Shown here: positions 41,279 to 49,744 of the stretch, one piece after another
How the letters are laid out: the number at the start of each line of letters is the position of its first letter
Position numbering within the stretch: the stretch's first letter is position 1
From: Bergeyella cardium
GTDB taxonomy: Bacteria; Bacteroidota; Bacteroidia; Flavobacteriales; Weeksellaceae
NCBI RefSeq assembly: GCF_003614945.1
Contig: NZ_QYCZ01000002.1
Coordinates: forward strand, 57,109-121,108
Length of the DNA stretch: 64,000 nucleotides
Direction: 5' to 3'
The notes under the pieces: generated by a model
Database searches by the model: none
What the model was told of the DNA's origin: nothing
Seen by the model: only the letters and a program-made list of their open reading frames with translations
Program-made: the position numbers and the translations under genes

Positions 41279-41881
41279 CTAATGATTAGCACCTCCAAAG
41301 CCCGCTACACCGCCACTTACGGCAAATTTCATTGCAGAAGCGGCATCCATACCCTCTACAGGTTTTACATTTGCAATTTCGGTAATGATAACCCAGCCCG
41401 AGATGGCATAAGAATGCGGAAGATATACCGCTACAAGCCCTTCCTTACCCATTATGGGCATATCTTTCTGAGTAAGGAAACCTATCCTCCAGATTTCGGG
41501 GTTTTCGCTGGTCTTTACCCAAACAGGATCTTTAAACTTTTTCTTATCTCCCACAAAAGAAGACATTACATCTTTTGTTGGGGTATAAATATGCTTTACA
41601 CCTGGCGTTCTCTCTAAAAGCTGGTCTATCCAATTAAAAATAAACTGCCCTAAGACAAATCTATTCACCAGATAACCCAAAATGGCGGTTATTATAATCG
41701 TAATGAAAAAAACAAGTCCTGGAAATCGCTCTCCGATGGAGGGAATAAGCCCATCTACGGAAGTTACTATATATAAAACCACAAAGATGGTAAGCCCCAA
41801 AGGTGCAATAAGAAGCAAGCCCTGAAAGAATGATTTCAGAAAGAGGTTAAACAGGCGTTCAAGGCGATTTTTTTTATCCAT
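41279..41881 (-). CDS. DUF502 membrane protein
   Basis: A 200-residue protein with two membrane helices (about residues 16-36 and 50-73) and a cytosolic or periplasmic beta domain. The family motifs LLIAPLGLTIFVVLYI, IPSIGERFPGLVF (shown from residues 30-52), TPGVKHIYTPTKDVMSS and VYLPHSYAISGWV are clear. DUF502 proteins are widespread and have unknown function. It has its own promoter box and precedes accB, from which it is separated by another box. Confidence 0.85.
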   Translation of the reverse strand: MDKKNRLERLFNLFLKSFFQGLLLIAPLGLTIFVVLYIVTSVDGLIPSIGERFPGLVFFITIIITAILGYLVNRFVLGQFIFNWIDQLLERTPGVKHIYTPTKDVMSSFVGDKKKFKDPVWVKTSENPEIWRIGFLTQKDMPIMGKEGLVAVYLPHSYAISGWVIITEIANVKPVEGMDAASAMKFAVSGGVAGFGGANH

Positions 41882-41914
41882 TGGCTTTTACTTCCTATGT
41901 CTAATAGAGACGGG

Positions 41915-41922
41915 CAAAATTA
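41915..41922 (-). promoter_or_regulatory. Promoter -7 box, DUF502 gene
   Basis: TAATTTTG on the minus strand, 34 bases before the ATG. The divergent MlaE-like gene starts about 85 bases away. Confidence 0.5.
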
Positions 41923-42004
41923 CTACTATTTCTTAATATAGAAACAAAAGTTTATAGATTAAATATTCTGAAGCGGATAAAAAAAAATATATTACCTTCG
42001 CGGA

Positions 42005-42757
42005 ATGATTAGAAAATTCCTAACCGCCTTGGGTGAGTACCTCATCGTAATGGGCAAGAGCCTAAAAGTACCACAGAAAAGGGCAGTTTTTGCAAAAGTC
42101 CTAATGCGGGAAATCAACGACCTTGGTGTAAATTCATTCGGTTTGGTCGTATTTACTTCCATATTCGTAGGGGCAGTAGTAGCCATTCAGATGTTTAACA
42201 ATTTTGATGCATCTCCATTTCCCATCCCACCGGCATTTGTGGGCTATGCAACTAAGGCAGTGCTTATTTTAGAATTCTCTCCCACGATTATCAGTCTTGT
42301 TTTGGCGGGTAAAGTGGGTTCATACATTGCTTCAAGTATTGGTACAATGAGGGTTTCGGAGCAGATAGACGCTTTGGATATTATGGGGGTAAATTCATCC
42401 AATTACTTAATCCTCCCGAAGATTATTGCGAGTATTATCTTTAATCCTGTGCTTATTGCGATAAGTATTGTAGTGGGTATAGGCGGTGGTTATATCGCTG
42501 GCGTGCTTACAGGCAACTGGACGGATGCCGAGTACATCACAGGGATACAAATGTATATGCCAAACCTATTTACTTATTATGCTTTTATTAAAACGGTAGT
42601 GTTTGCCTTTATTATCGCTACGGTGCCTGCCTATTTTGGCTATACGGTAAAAGGTGGCTCGCTTGAGGTAGGTAGAGCAAGTACTCAGGCAGTGGTTTGG
42701 ACGATGGTTTTCATCATTATTTCAGAGCTGTTATTAACACAAATGATTTTAAGCTAA
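42005..42757 (+). CDS. MlaE family ABC transporter permease
   Basis: A 250-residue inner-membrane permease with five or six hydrophobic segments and the MlaE signatures GVNSFGLVVFTSIFVGAVVA (residues 39-58) and SYIASSIGTMRVSEQIDAL. It would form the membrane part of an MCE-type phospholipid transporter maintaining outer-membrane lipid asymmetry. The ATPase follows after three bases. No MCE (MlaD-like) substrate-binding subunit is encoded next to it; in Bacteroidota it is often at another locus. Confidence 0.9.
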   Translation: MIRKFLTALGEYLIVMGKSLKVPQKRAVFAKVLMREINDLGVNSFGLVVFTSIFVGAVVAIQMFNNFDASPFPIPPAFVGYATKAVLILEFSPTIISLVLAGKVGSYIASSIGTMRVSEQIDALDIMGVNSSNYLILPKIIASIIFNPVLIAISIVVGIGGGYIAGVLTGNWTDAEYITGIQMYMPNLFTYYAFIKTVVFAFIIATVPAYFGYTVKGGSLEVGRASTQAVVWTMVFIIISELLLTQMILS

Positions 42758-42760
42758 GCA

Positions 42761-43570
42761 ATGATTGAAGTACAAGATTTAAGGAAGAGTTTTGATAGCG
42801 CGGAAATCCTGAAAGGCGTTTCTACTACATTTGATACAGGTAAAATCAATCTTATTATTGGGCAAAGTGGCTCGGGGAAGACGGTTTTTTTAAAGTCCCT
42901 GCTCAATGTCTATGAGCCCACGAGTGGGACTATCTTGTTTGATGGTAGGGATATTTCTAAAATGACGCCTAAGCAGAAGCAGATTCTCCGCTCAGAGATT
43001 GGGACGGTATTTCAGGGGAGTGCGCTGTTTGACTCGCTGACGGTTCGGGACAATATTATGTTCCCACTCGATATGTTTACCAATCTTACTTTTACAGAAA
43101 AGAAAAAGCGAGTGAAGGAAGTAATGGGGCAGGTACAGCTGGTGAATGCTGGAAAAAAATTCCCAGCAGAAATATCTGGAGGGATGCAAAAAAGGGTAGC
43201 AATAGCCCGTGCCATTGTGAATAATCCCAAGTATCTCTTTTGTGATGAACCCAATTCTGGATTAGACCCTTATACCTCAAAGGTAATTGATGATTTACTC
43301 TCTGAAATCACAAAGGAATATAACACTACAACCATTATCAATACCCACGATATGAACTCGGTGATGACGATTGGCGAGAAAATTGTATATCTCCGTCTTG
43401 GAGTGAAGGAATGGGAAGGAAACAAGGACATTCTCATCAATGCAGACAATAAACACCTGATAGATTTCGTTTATTCTTCTGATATCTTCAAAGAACTACG
43501 AGATTATTTGATAAAAAACAACAAGACATTAGAAAACATTAAAACTAAAAAAGATGACAAAATTAATTAG
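42761..43570 (+). CDS. MlaF-type ABC transporter ATPase
   Basis: A 269-residue ATP-binding subunit. Walker A is GQSGSGKT (residues 34-41), the signature is SGGMQKR and Walker B is YLFCDEPNSGLDP. The order permease-ATPase matches the Mla system. The C-terminal 20 residues are basic and lie over the start of the next gene, which begins 17 bases before this gene's end. Confidence 0.92.
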   Translation: MIEVQDLRKSFDSAEILKGVSTTFDTGKINLIIGQSGSGKTVFLKSLLNVYEPTSGTILFDGRDISKMTPKQKQILRSEIGTVFQGSALFDSLTVRDNIMFPLDMFTNLTFTEKKKRVKEVMGQVQLVNAGKKFPAEISGGMQKRVAIARAIVNNPKYLFCDEPNSGLDPYTSKVIDDLLSEITKEYNTTTIINTHDMNSVMTIGEKIVYLRLGVKEWEGNKDILINADNKHLIDFVYSSDIFKELRDYLIKNNKTLENIKTKKDDKIN

Positions 43571-44183
43571 CACAGCACTCATAGGACTATCAGCATTAGT
43601 CAGTGCGCAGGTATCATTTGCAGGAAAAGCACACTTGCTCTTCCCAACAAGCTCTGGTTCTTGGAAATCTCTAAAAGATGCAGGGCTTAAAGCCTACGAT
43701 AAGAAAGGCTCTAACTCTGTAGGCTACAATGTCGGCGTTTCAGCGAAAGTAGATCTTCCTGGAGCATTTTATGTAATGCCAGAGCTCTATTTCACGTCTT
43801 TCAAGAATGAATTTACAGACGAAAATACGAAGACTTCTCTAAAAGCGAAAAGCAACCGTATAGATGTCCCAGTACTTGTAGGTTATAAACTGTTGGGAGA
43901 TACTGCGAGTCTCTTTTTAGGACCTGTAGCAAGCTATAACCTCAGTACGAAAGAGTCTTACCAAAACTTCAAAGAGCATGCTACCAAAGACTTTACCGTA
44001 GGTTATCAATTTGGTGCACAGGTACAGTTGAGCGACTTTATCATCAATGCTCGCTACGAGGGAGCTTTCTCTAACGATCAGAGAAACTTTATTGATAAAC
44101 ATGTTGTGAGCGGACAAGAATACGAAGTACAATACGATGCTCGCCCAAGCCTGTTTATGGTAGGTGTAGGGTATAAATTTTAA
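43554..44183 (+). CDS. Outer-membrane beta-barrel protein
   Basis: A 209-residue protein with a signal peptide (SALVSAQ) and repeated amphipathic strands ending in aromatic GVGYKF, typical of a small eight- to ten-strand barrel of the porin-family, PorT-like kind. It overlaps the MlaF-type ATPase gene by 17 bases and ends at a strong terminator, so it is the third gene of the transporter transcript. A role as an outer-membrane partner in lipid transport is suggested only by position. Confidence 0.75.
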   Translation: MTKLISTALIGLSALVSAQVSFAGKAHLLFPTSSGSWKSLKDAGLKAYDKKGSNSVGYNVGVSAKVDLPGAFYVMPELYFTSFKNEFTDENTKTSLKAKSNRIDVPVLVGYKLLGDTASLFLGPVASYNLSTKESYQNFKEHATKDFTVGYQFGAQVQLSDFIINARYEGAFSNDQRNFIDKHVVSGQEYEVQYDARPSLFMVGVGYKF

Positions 44184-44203
44184 TTTATAATAAATTTAAT
44201 AGG

Positions 44204-44230
44204 AATATTGGGGGCAAAGCCCCCAATATT
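44204..44230 (+). terminator. Terminator of the Mla-barrel operon
   Basis: A 12-bp perfect stem AATATTGGGGGC/GCCCCCAATATT with an AAA loop, followed by TGTTTTTC. Confidence 0.9.
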
Positions 44231-44327
44231 TGTTTTTCACCTTTCTGAAAAAGATATCATCTCTGTTTATTCTTTTACTCTGTTATTTTATTCCAACTTT
44301 TCCAAAGAAAGAAGGTGATAAAATTTC

Positions 44328-44335
44328 TATATTTG
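44328..44335 (+). promoter_or_regulatory. Promoter -7 box, DinB-family gene
   Basis: TATATTTG, about 97 bases before the ATG. Confidence 0.5.
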
Positions 44336-44432
44336 TAGTATCTGAAAAAAACTAAGAAGTTCCAAACTAAAAGCTTATCTTTTAGAAGAATTGAAGAAAA
44401 AATTAGGTATTTAACCATTAAAAACTAAAAAA

Positions 44433-44900
44433 ATGCTAAACGATTCTATTTTTAAACTGCACAGATGCTTAAGAGAACGACATTTGCAGTTTTTCAGTAA
44501 GTATAGCCCTGAGCAATTGGCCCTCATCCCGGCGGGGTTTAAGAACAATTTGCTTTGGAATGCGGGGCATATCATCGTTACCCAGCAATTGTATTGCTAT
44601 TTCAATAGTGGACTTCCAATGTATGTGGACGAGGATTTTATCACAAAATACCGCAAGGGTACAGCTCCCGATGAAAGTATCCCGAGCTTGGAAGAGATAG
44701 AACTCATCAAGGAGCTGATGATAAGTACGCAGGAAAAAATGGAGGTAGATTATAAAAATGGACTTTTTAAGGGCTATACCGATTATGTAACGGGTATTAA
44801 TTTTCCGCTTCACAATGCAGAAGACGCTATTGAATTTAATGTATCACACGAAGGAAGTCATCTAGGTACCGTAATCGCCCTCAGCTACTTTATAAAATAA
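44433..44900 (+). CDS. DinB family metal-binding protein
   Basis: A 155-residue four-helix protein of the DinB/YfiT superfamily. The three expected metal-ligand histidines are H46 (NAGHIIVT), H139 and H143 (VSHEGSHLG). These proteins are often thiol transferases using low-molecular-weight thiols; others have no known function. It stands alone between its own promoter box and the next gene's promoter. Confidence 0.82.
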   Translation: MLNDSIFKLHRCLRERHLQFFSKYSPEQLALIPAGFKNNLLWNAGHIIVTQQLYCYFNSGLPMYVDEDFITKYRKGTAPDESIPSLEEIELIKELMISTQEKMEVDYKNGLFKGYTDYVTGINFPLHNAEDAIEFNVSHEGSHLGTVIALSYFIK

Positions 44901-44972
44901 ACAGTTCTTAGGAAAAGTATTAATATCTGCTCTCTTGGTCTTCTTGAAAGATGTGAGGGAGTGGATATTTTA

Positions 44973-45000
44973 TTGAGGCTGATTTAAAAGGCTATATTTG
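44973..45000 (+). promoter_or_regulatory. Promoter, carbon-nitrogen hydrolase gene
   Basis: TTG (44973-44975), a 17-base spacer and TATATTTG (44993-45000). The spacer is two bases short of the usual 19; the ATG follows after 22 bases. Confidence 0.6.
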
Positions 45001-45022
45001 CTATCATCAACAAGGAAAAAAA

Positions 45023-45775
45023 ATGAGAATAACAGGGCTTACTATGGATATTATCTGGAAAGAGCCAGAGGCAAATTTCCGAAAGATAGAGAGAGAACTT
45101 AAGGGTATTGAGACAGATTTAGTCCTGCTCCCCGAGATGTTCTCCACAGGCTTTTGTATGCAGGTAGAAGATATAGCTGATAATAAAAACGAAACCCTCC
45201 ACTGGATGCAATCCCTTGCCAAAGCACGAAATATCGCCATAGCAGGGAGTGTTTCAGTAGCTGAAAGAGGACTGTTTTATAACCGATTTTATTTCATCTA
45301 TCCTAATGGGGAGTATTCGTTCTATGATAAGAGGCATTTATTCAGCTATTCGGGTGAGGATAAAATCTACTCTAAAGGGAAAGACAGAATGATTGTAGAA
45401 TATCTCGGTGTGAGATTTCTGCTCTTGGTGTGCTATGATTTGAGATTTCCTGTATTCTCGCGAAATAAGGGAGACTATGATGTAATCCTCTATGTAGCCA
45501 ACTGGCCACAGGCAAGAATAAATGCGTGGCACTCCCTTCTAAAAGCACGAGCAATAGAAAACCTTTCGTATGTCTTTGGGCTCAATAGAATTGGAACCGA
45601 TGGTAACAACCTCTACTACGAAGAGAGCTCAAACTGTTTCTTTGCCGATGGGAGTATTGTGTCTCGGAAAGAAGGAAGCCAAGTCATCGCTGAAATTGAC
45701 CTGCAAAAGCTCAAAGCATTTAGAGAAAAGTACGGTTTTCTAAATGATGCTGATGATTTCCAGATTCTCATATAA
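45023..45775 (+). CDS. Carbon-nitrogen hydrolase, omega-amidase-like
   Basis: A 250-residue nitrilase-superfamily enzyme with the Glu-Lys-Cys triad E38 (LLPEMFSTGF), K103 (YDKRHLFSY) and C137 (LLVCYDLRFPVFSRN). The sequences around the triad match YafV/Nit2-type omega-amidases, which hydrolyse 2-oxoglutaramate and 2-oxosuccinamate or repair deaminated metabolites. It is cytosolic and monocistronic. Confidence 0.9.
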   Translation: MRITGLTMDIIWKEPEANFRKIERELKGIETDLVLLPEMFSTGFCMQVEDIADNKNETLHWMQSLAKARNIAIAGSVSVAERGLFYNRFYFIYPNGEYSFYDKRHLFSYSGEDKIYSKGKDRMIVEYLGVRFLLLVCYDLRFPVFSRNKGDYDVILYVANWPQARINAWHSLLKARAIENLSYVFGLNRIGTDGNNLYYEESSNCFFADGSIVSRKEGSQVIAEIDLQKLKAFREKYGFLNDADDFQILI

Positions 45776-45781
45776 ATAAAA

Positions 45782-45804
45782 ATCTGCCTCCTAAGGAAGC
45801 AGAT
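45782..45804 (-). terminator. Terminator of the NlpC/P60 gene
   Basis: On the minus strand a 10-bp stem (one G-U pair) with a TTA loop followed by TTTTATTT; 27 bases past the stop at 45831. On the plus strand the stem has a mismatch but may also end the hydrolase gene. Confidence 0.75.
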
Positions 45805-45830
45805 CTTAAAAACTATATGAAAGCAATTGA

Positions 45831-46517
45831 TTAATTCTGTGCATAGGTATCAGTTGCAGGATGAGTAATATCAAAAACATTGTTCTCATCTACTATCCTC
45901 TTTGCAAATCTGAATCTTGGGCTCCAATACTTATCGCTTAGGGTAGCATAAGACACTCCTTTGGATGAAGATGCGTGGATGAAAGTTACCACCCCCTCTT
46001 CAGATACATTATGAACGATACCTACATGTGAAATCCTTCTTCCTTGAGAGAAGAACACGAGGTCTCCTTTTTTGAGTTCGTCTTTGTTTACACTCTCTCC
46101 CTCTCCCGCCTGTGAAGCGGCGATTCTCGGAAGGTGAATTCCCATAGCAGCACCAAAAACAGAAAGAACGAAACCAGAGCAGTCTATTCCTCTTCTGCTC
46201 ATCCCTCCAAATCTGTAAGGCGTACCAAGGTAAGATTCTGCTTCGGCTAAGAGAGCGTTTATTTTAGTATTGTATTCCTGAAGTTTAGATTCTTCAAAGG
46301 ATTTTTCTACCTTATCAATACCTGCAAGAACAGCATCAAGGGAGTTTCTGTTATTAAGAGATTGTTTAGCAAAATTTAAACTCTTGTTAGGGATAGTAGC
46401 AAGTTTAGTGTTTTGTTTGTAAGGGATAGGAGTAGATACTACATAATTAGATACACACGACTCCAAAGTTAATACAGATACCAATGCTACTATATATACT
46501 AAAAAACTCTTTTTCAT
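45831..46517 (-). CDS. C40 (NlpC/P60) peptidase lipoprotein
   Basis: A 228-residue lipoprotein (lipobox TLESC, C21) with a helical linker and a C-terminal NlpC/P60 domain (about residues 92-215). The catalytic triad is C113 (GIDCSGF), H164 (SHVGIV) and H181 (FIHASS). Such enzymes cut the gamma-D-Glu to diaminopimelate bond of murein stem peptides and act in wall remodelling. It is monocistronic with its own promoter box and terminator. Confidence 0.92.
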   Translation of the reverse strand: MKKSFLVYIVALVSVLTLESCVSNYVVSTPIPYKQNTKLATIPNKSLNFAKQSLNNRNSLDAVLAGIDKVEKSFEESKLQEYNTKINALLAEAESYLGTPYRFGGMSRRGIDCSGFVLSVFGAAMGIHLPRIAASQAGEGESVNKDELKKGDLVFFSQGRRISHVGIVHNVSEEGVVTFIHASSSKGVSYATLSDKYWSPRFRFAKRIVDENNVFDITHPATDTYAQN

Positions 46518-46566
46518 TCTAATTTTTATTTTGGGTTTTGAGTGCTTTTTTAATTAAATAATGGGA

Positions 46567-46574
46567 CAAATTTA
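46567..46574 (-). promoter_or_regulatory. Promoter -7 box, NlpC/P60 gene
   Basis: TAAATTTG on the minus strand, 50 bases before the ATG. Confidence 0.5.
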
Positions 46575-46732
46575 GCCAAAGCACCTCTCAGACATAGAAA
46601 TATTGGTTTCCGACAAAGGATTTTTAACAAATTTTAACGCGAACACTGAGGTTGTTAAAAAAATCACCCTTATAATCCCCTATATAGCGATACAAATAAT
46701 TAAAATCCTTTAATATTTTTTAACAGCTCTTG

Positions 46733-47047
46733 CTATTCATTATCATCATCAGAATATTGATGTATAAGATTAGTTAGGGTATTTACATCATATACTCCGC
46801 TGCCTCTCCACAGGAGCTCGCCTTTCTTATAGAGCATAAGCGTAGGCACAGAACGCACACCGTTTTCATTAGCGATATTAGGATACTGGTCAATATCTAT
46901 CTTTACAATCCTCGCTGCTGCACCTACGAGTTCTTTTACAGAATTGAGGACGGACGACTGCACCTTGCACGGCTGGCACCAACTAGCAAAGAAATCTATA
47001 AGTACTGGGCGGTCAGATTCTATTAATTCTTGAAATTTCTGAGACAT
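46733..47047 (-). CDS. Thioredoxin family protein
   Basis: A 104-residue thioredoxin fold with active site WCQPC (C24, C27) in place of the usual WCGPC, and the cis-proline P68 (RSVPT). The frame is open 26 codons further upstream, but a -7 box lies inside that stretch at 47065-47072, so the start is set at 47047 (MSQKFQEL). It is a cytosolic disulfide reductase. The altered CxxC loop would be expected to change its redox potential. It is divergent from uvrB. Confidence 0.9.
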   Translation of the reverse strand: MSQKFQELIESDRPVLIDFFASWCQPCKVQSSVLNSVKELVGAAARIVKIDIDQYPNIANENGVRSVPTLMLYKKGELLWRGSGVYDVNTLTNLIHQYSDDDNE

Positions 47048-47064
47048 TTTCCTAAAACTTTTCA

Positions 47065-47072
47065 CAAAGATA
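47065..47072 (-). promoter_or_regulatory. Promoter -7 box, thioredoxin gene
   Basis: TATCTTTG on the minus strand, 17 bases before the chosen ATG; it decides that start. Confidence 0.6.
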
Positions 47073-47100
47073 AAAAAGGATTTCTCAGCATAAAAAAGAC

Positions 47101-47108
47101 TAATTTTG
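47101..47108 (+). promoter_or_regulatory. Promoter -7 box abutting the uvrB start
   Basis: TAATTTTG, ending five bases before the uvrB ATG; the predicted mRNA leader is about three bases or none. Confidence 0.55.
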
Positions 47109-47113
47109 CAGCT

Positions 47114-49111
47114 ATGAAATTCCATTTAAAATCCGAATATCAACCAACGGGCGACCAGCCTCAAGCCATAAAAAAACTCACCGAAGGCATAGAAAGAGGC
47201 GAGAAATACCAAACCCTACTCGGAGTTACGGGCTCTGGGAAAACCTTTACCATCGCCAATCTGGTTCAGAACATACAAAAGCCTACCCTTGTTCTGGCTC
47301 ATAATAAAACCCTCGCAGCACAGCTCTTTATGGAGTTTAAGGAGTTTTTCCCTGAGAATGCAGTGGAATACTTCGTTTCCTATTATGATTATTATCAGCC
47401 AGAGGCGTATATCGCTTCCACAGGCACCTATATAGAGAAAGACTTAAGTATAAATGAAGAAGTAGAGAAACTAAGACTCTCCGCTACGGCAAGCCTCCTC
47501 TCTGGTAGAAGAGATGTTCTCATCGTGGCATCTGTATCTTGTATTTATGGCATTGGGAACCCTACAGAATTTCATAAGTCACTGGTAGAAATATCCCTCG
47601 GAGATAAAATTACGCGAACTCATCTTTTACATCGACTTGTTGATGCTCTTTATTCAAGATCAGTAAATGAATTTCAAAGAGGTACCTTTCGTATAAAGGG
47701 AGATGTGGTAGATATCTTCCCTGCCTATGCAGACAATGCTGTAAGGGTACAGTTCTTCGGAGATGAAATAGAGAAAATCCAAACCTTTGACCCTGCATCG
47801 GGGAATGTAACTTCTCATTTTGATCAAATCAGAATCTATCCCGCCAATCTATTCGTATCATCAAAGGAAACCATAGCTGAGGCGGTCAGAAATATTCAAG
47901 ATGACCTCGTAAAACAAGTAGATTTCTTCAGCAGTATAGAAAAACCCTTAGAAGCCAAGAGGCTGAAAGAGCGAACCGAGCTCGACTTAGAGATGATCAA
48001 AGAACTAGGATACTGCTCAGGTATAGAAAACTACTCCCGATACTTTGACCGCCGCGAGCCCAACTCCCGTCCCTTCTGTCTGCTTGATTATTTCCCTGAT
48101 GATTATCTGATGGTCATCGACGAAAGCCATGTAACCATACCCCAAGTACACGCAATGTATGGAGGAGACAGAAGCAGAAAAGAATCTCTTGTAGAATATG
48201 GTTTCCGATTGCCCGCCGCACTGGATAATCGCCCATTAAAATTTGATGAGTTTGAAGCTATGCAAAATCAGGTGGTTTATGTTTCTGCCACTCCTGCTGA
48301 CTATGAGCTCAACAAAACAGAGGGTGAGTATATTGAGCAAATCATCCGCCCCACAGGCTTGCTAGACCCAGTTATAGAAGTAAGGCCTACCCATAATCAA
48401 ATAGATGACCTCATAGAAGAAATACAGAAAAGAGCCGAAGAAGATGAGCGGGTGCTGGTAACTACACTTACTAAGAAAATGGCAGAGGAACTCACGAAAT
48501 ACTTCACCAAAGTAGGCATTAGAACTAGATACATTCACTCTGATGTGGAAACTCTGGAGCGGATACAAATTATGCAAGATCTCAGACTTGGGCTCTTTGA
48601 TGTTTTAGTGGGGGTAAACCTCCTCCGCGAAGGACTTGACCTCCCTGAAGTATCCCTCGTCGCCATATTGGATGCCGATAAAGAAGGGTTCCTCCGCTCT
48701 CGCCGCTCAATGATACAAACCGTAGGGCGTGCTGCGAGAAATATTCATGGTAAAGCGATTATGTATGCAGACAGGATCACAGACTCTATGCGCATTACTA
48801 TAGATGAAACCAACTACCGCAGAGAAAAACAACAGAAATATAACGAAGAGCACAATATAGTGCCAAAGCAGCTCAACAAAAAGATTTCGGAAGCACTCGT
48901 AGGGCGTACCAAAGATTTCCCAAGCGAAGCCTATACCCAAAAACAAATTCTGAAAAAAGCAATTGAAACTAAAAATAATTTCAGCCCAGAGGAAGTAGAA
49001 AAAATCATAGCTAAAAAGCAAAAAGAAATGGAAACCGCAGCTAAAAATCTTGACTTCATCACTGCTGCACAAATCCGCGACGAGATAGAAGCTCTTAGGC
49101 AGTCGGTTTAA
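47114..49111 (+). CDS. uvrB: Excinuclease ABC subunit B
   Basis: A 665-residue DNA-damage recognition helicase. Walker A is GVTGSGKT, the beta-hairpin region YYDYYQPEAYI is present, the DESH box is intact and the C-terminal UVR domain binds UvrC. The frame continues 28 codons upstream, but MKFHLKSEYQPTGDQP matches the universal start, and the promoter lies within the extension, so the start is set at 47114. It acts with UvrA and UvrC in nucleotide excision repair. Confidence 0.96.
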   Translation: MKFHLKSEYQPTGDQPQAIKKLTEGIERGEKYQTLLGVTGSGKTFTIANLVQNIQKPTLVLAHNKTLAAQLFMEFKEFFPENAVEYFVSYYDYYQPEAYIASTGTYIEKDLSINEEVEKLRLSATASLLSGRRDVLIVASVSCIYGIGNPTEFHKSLVEISLGDKITRTHLLHRLVDALYSRSVNEFQRGTFRIKGDVVDIFPAYADNAVRVQFFGDEIEKIQTFDPASGNVTSHFDQIRIYPANLFVSSKETIAEAVRNIQDDLVKQVDFFSSIEKPLEAKRLKERTELDLEMIKELGYCSGIENYSRYFDRREPNSRPFCLLDYFPDDYLMVIDESHVTIPQVHAMYGGDRSRKESLVEYGFRLPAALDNRPLKFDEFEAMQNQVVYVSATPADYELNKTEGEYIEQIIRPTGLLDPVIEVRPTHNQIDDLIEEIQKRAEEDERVLVTTLTKKMAEELTKYFTKVGIRTRYIHSDVETLERIQIMQDLRLGLFDVLVGVNLLREGLDLPEVSLVAILDADKEGFLRSRRSMIQTVGRAARNIHGKAIMYADRITDSMRITIDETNYRREKQQKYNEEHNIVPKQLNKKISEALVGRTKDFPSEAYTQKQILKKAIETKNNFSPEEVEKIIAKKQKEMETAAKNLDFITAAQIRDEIEALRQSV

Positions 49112-49162
49112 TAAATCTCCTTTCTCAACACAAAAAAAGATAAATCTCCCATTCATAAAAAA

Positions 49163-49184
49163 ACCACTATCTTCCGATAGTGGT
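49163..49184 (-). terminator. Terminator of the bamA-ompH operon
   Basis: A nine-base stem ACCACTATC/GATAGTGGT with a four-base loop, followed on the minus strand by TTTTTTT; 29 bases past the last ompH stop. Confidence 0.88.
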
Positions 49185-49212
49185 ACTTAATTAAATATAT
49201 TTTCAAAATGAA

Positions 49213-49713
49213 TTAAAGTCCAAGTTCCTTTTTCACTGCCGCAGTAGCATCTGGTCCTGCTTTATAGATGAAAAGAGAAGAGTTTCCATCGAGAATATAA
49301 TCCCATCCGTTTGCTTTTGCAACTTTGTTTACTGCTTCTTGGAATTTCTTTTCAATCGGAGCATATTCTGCTTCTGATTTTTCAGCTAAATCCTTTTGAG
49401 CAGCTTGTTGCATCCCTTGGATGTTTTGTTGCTTTTTCGTAAGCTCTTCTTCTTTTGCTTTTCTCTGAGCTTCGGTCAGCTTAGCAGCCCCTTGCTGATA
49501 TTTCGCAACTTCTGCCTGCCAAGCCTGAGCTTGCTTTTCGATTTCTGCACCTTTAGCTTTAGAAAAAGCCTCTAATTTCTCATCTGCTTTTTTCTTTTCT
49601 GGCATCAGGCTAAGAACAGCATTTACATCGAGATGTGCTACTTTCTGGGCTTTTACTGCAGATGAAGCGATGAATAGAGCTACTGCAGAGAATAATACGC
49701 TTAGTTGTTTCAT
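49213..49713 (-). CDS. OmpH/Skp family periplasmic chaperone (second copy)
   Basis: A 166-residue protein with a signal peptide (SSAVKAQ) and a long charged coiled-coil (about residues 38-115, rich in K, E, A and Q) flanked by short beta segments, the jellyfish-like Skp/OmpH pattern. It holds unfolded outer-membrane proteins for BamA. It is the second of two tandem copies at the end of the DUF6089-uppS-bamA operon. Confidence 0.88.
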   Translation of the reverse strand: MKQLSVLFSAVALFIASSAVKAQKVAHLDVNAVLSLMPEKKKADEKLEAFSKAKGAEIEKQAQAWQAEVAKYQQGAAKLTEAQRKAKEEELTKKQQNIQGMQQAAQKDLAEKSEAEYAPIEKKFQEAVNKVAKANGWDYILDGNSSLFIYKAGPDATAAVKKELGL

Positions 49714-49744
49714 AATATAATAATGTATTAAAATTTTAAATTAA

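Noticed and set aside
40778..41617. A long plus-strand open frame (279 codons) across accB and the DUF502 gene
   Set aside because: It lies opposite two clear genes, has no recognisable motifs and is rich in residues expected from a shadow frame.
47030..47113. N-terminal extension of UvrB
   Set aside because: The extension covers the divergent thioredoxin start and both promoter boxes, and the universal UvrB start is at 47114.
48707..49156. A 149-codon minus-strand frame opposite the uvrB 3' end
   Set aside because: It overlaps the conserved helicase and UVR regions of uvrB and resembles no protein.
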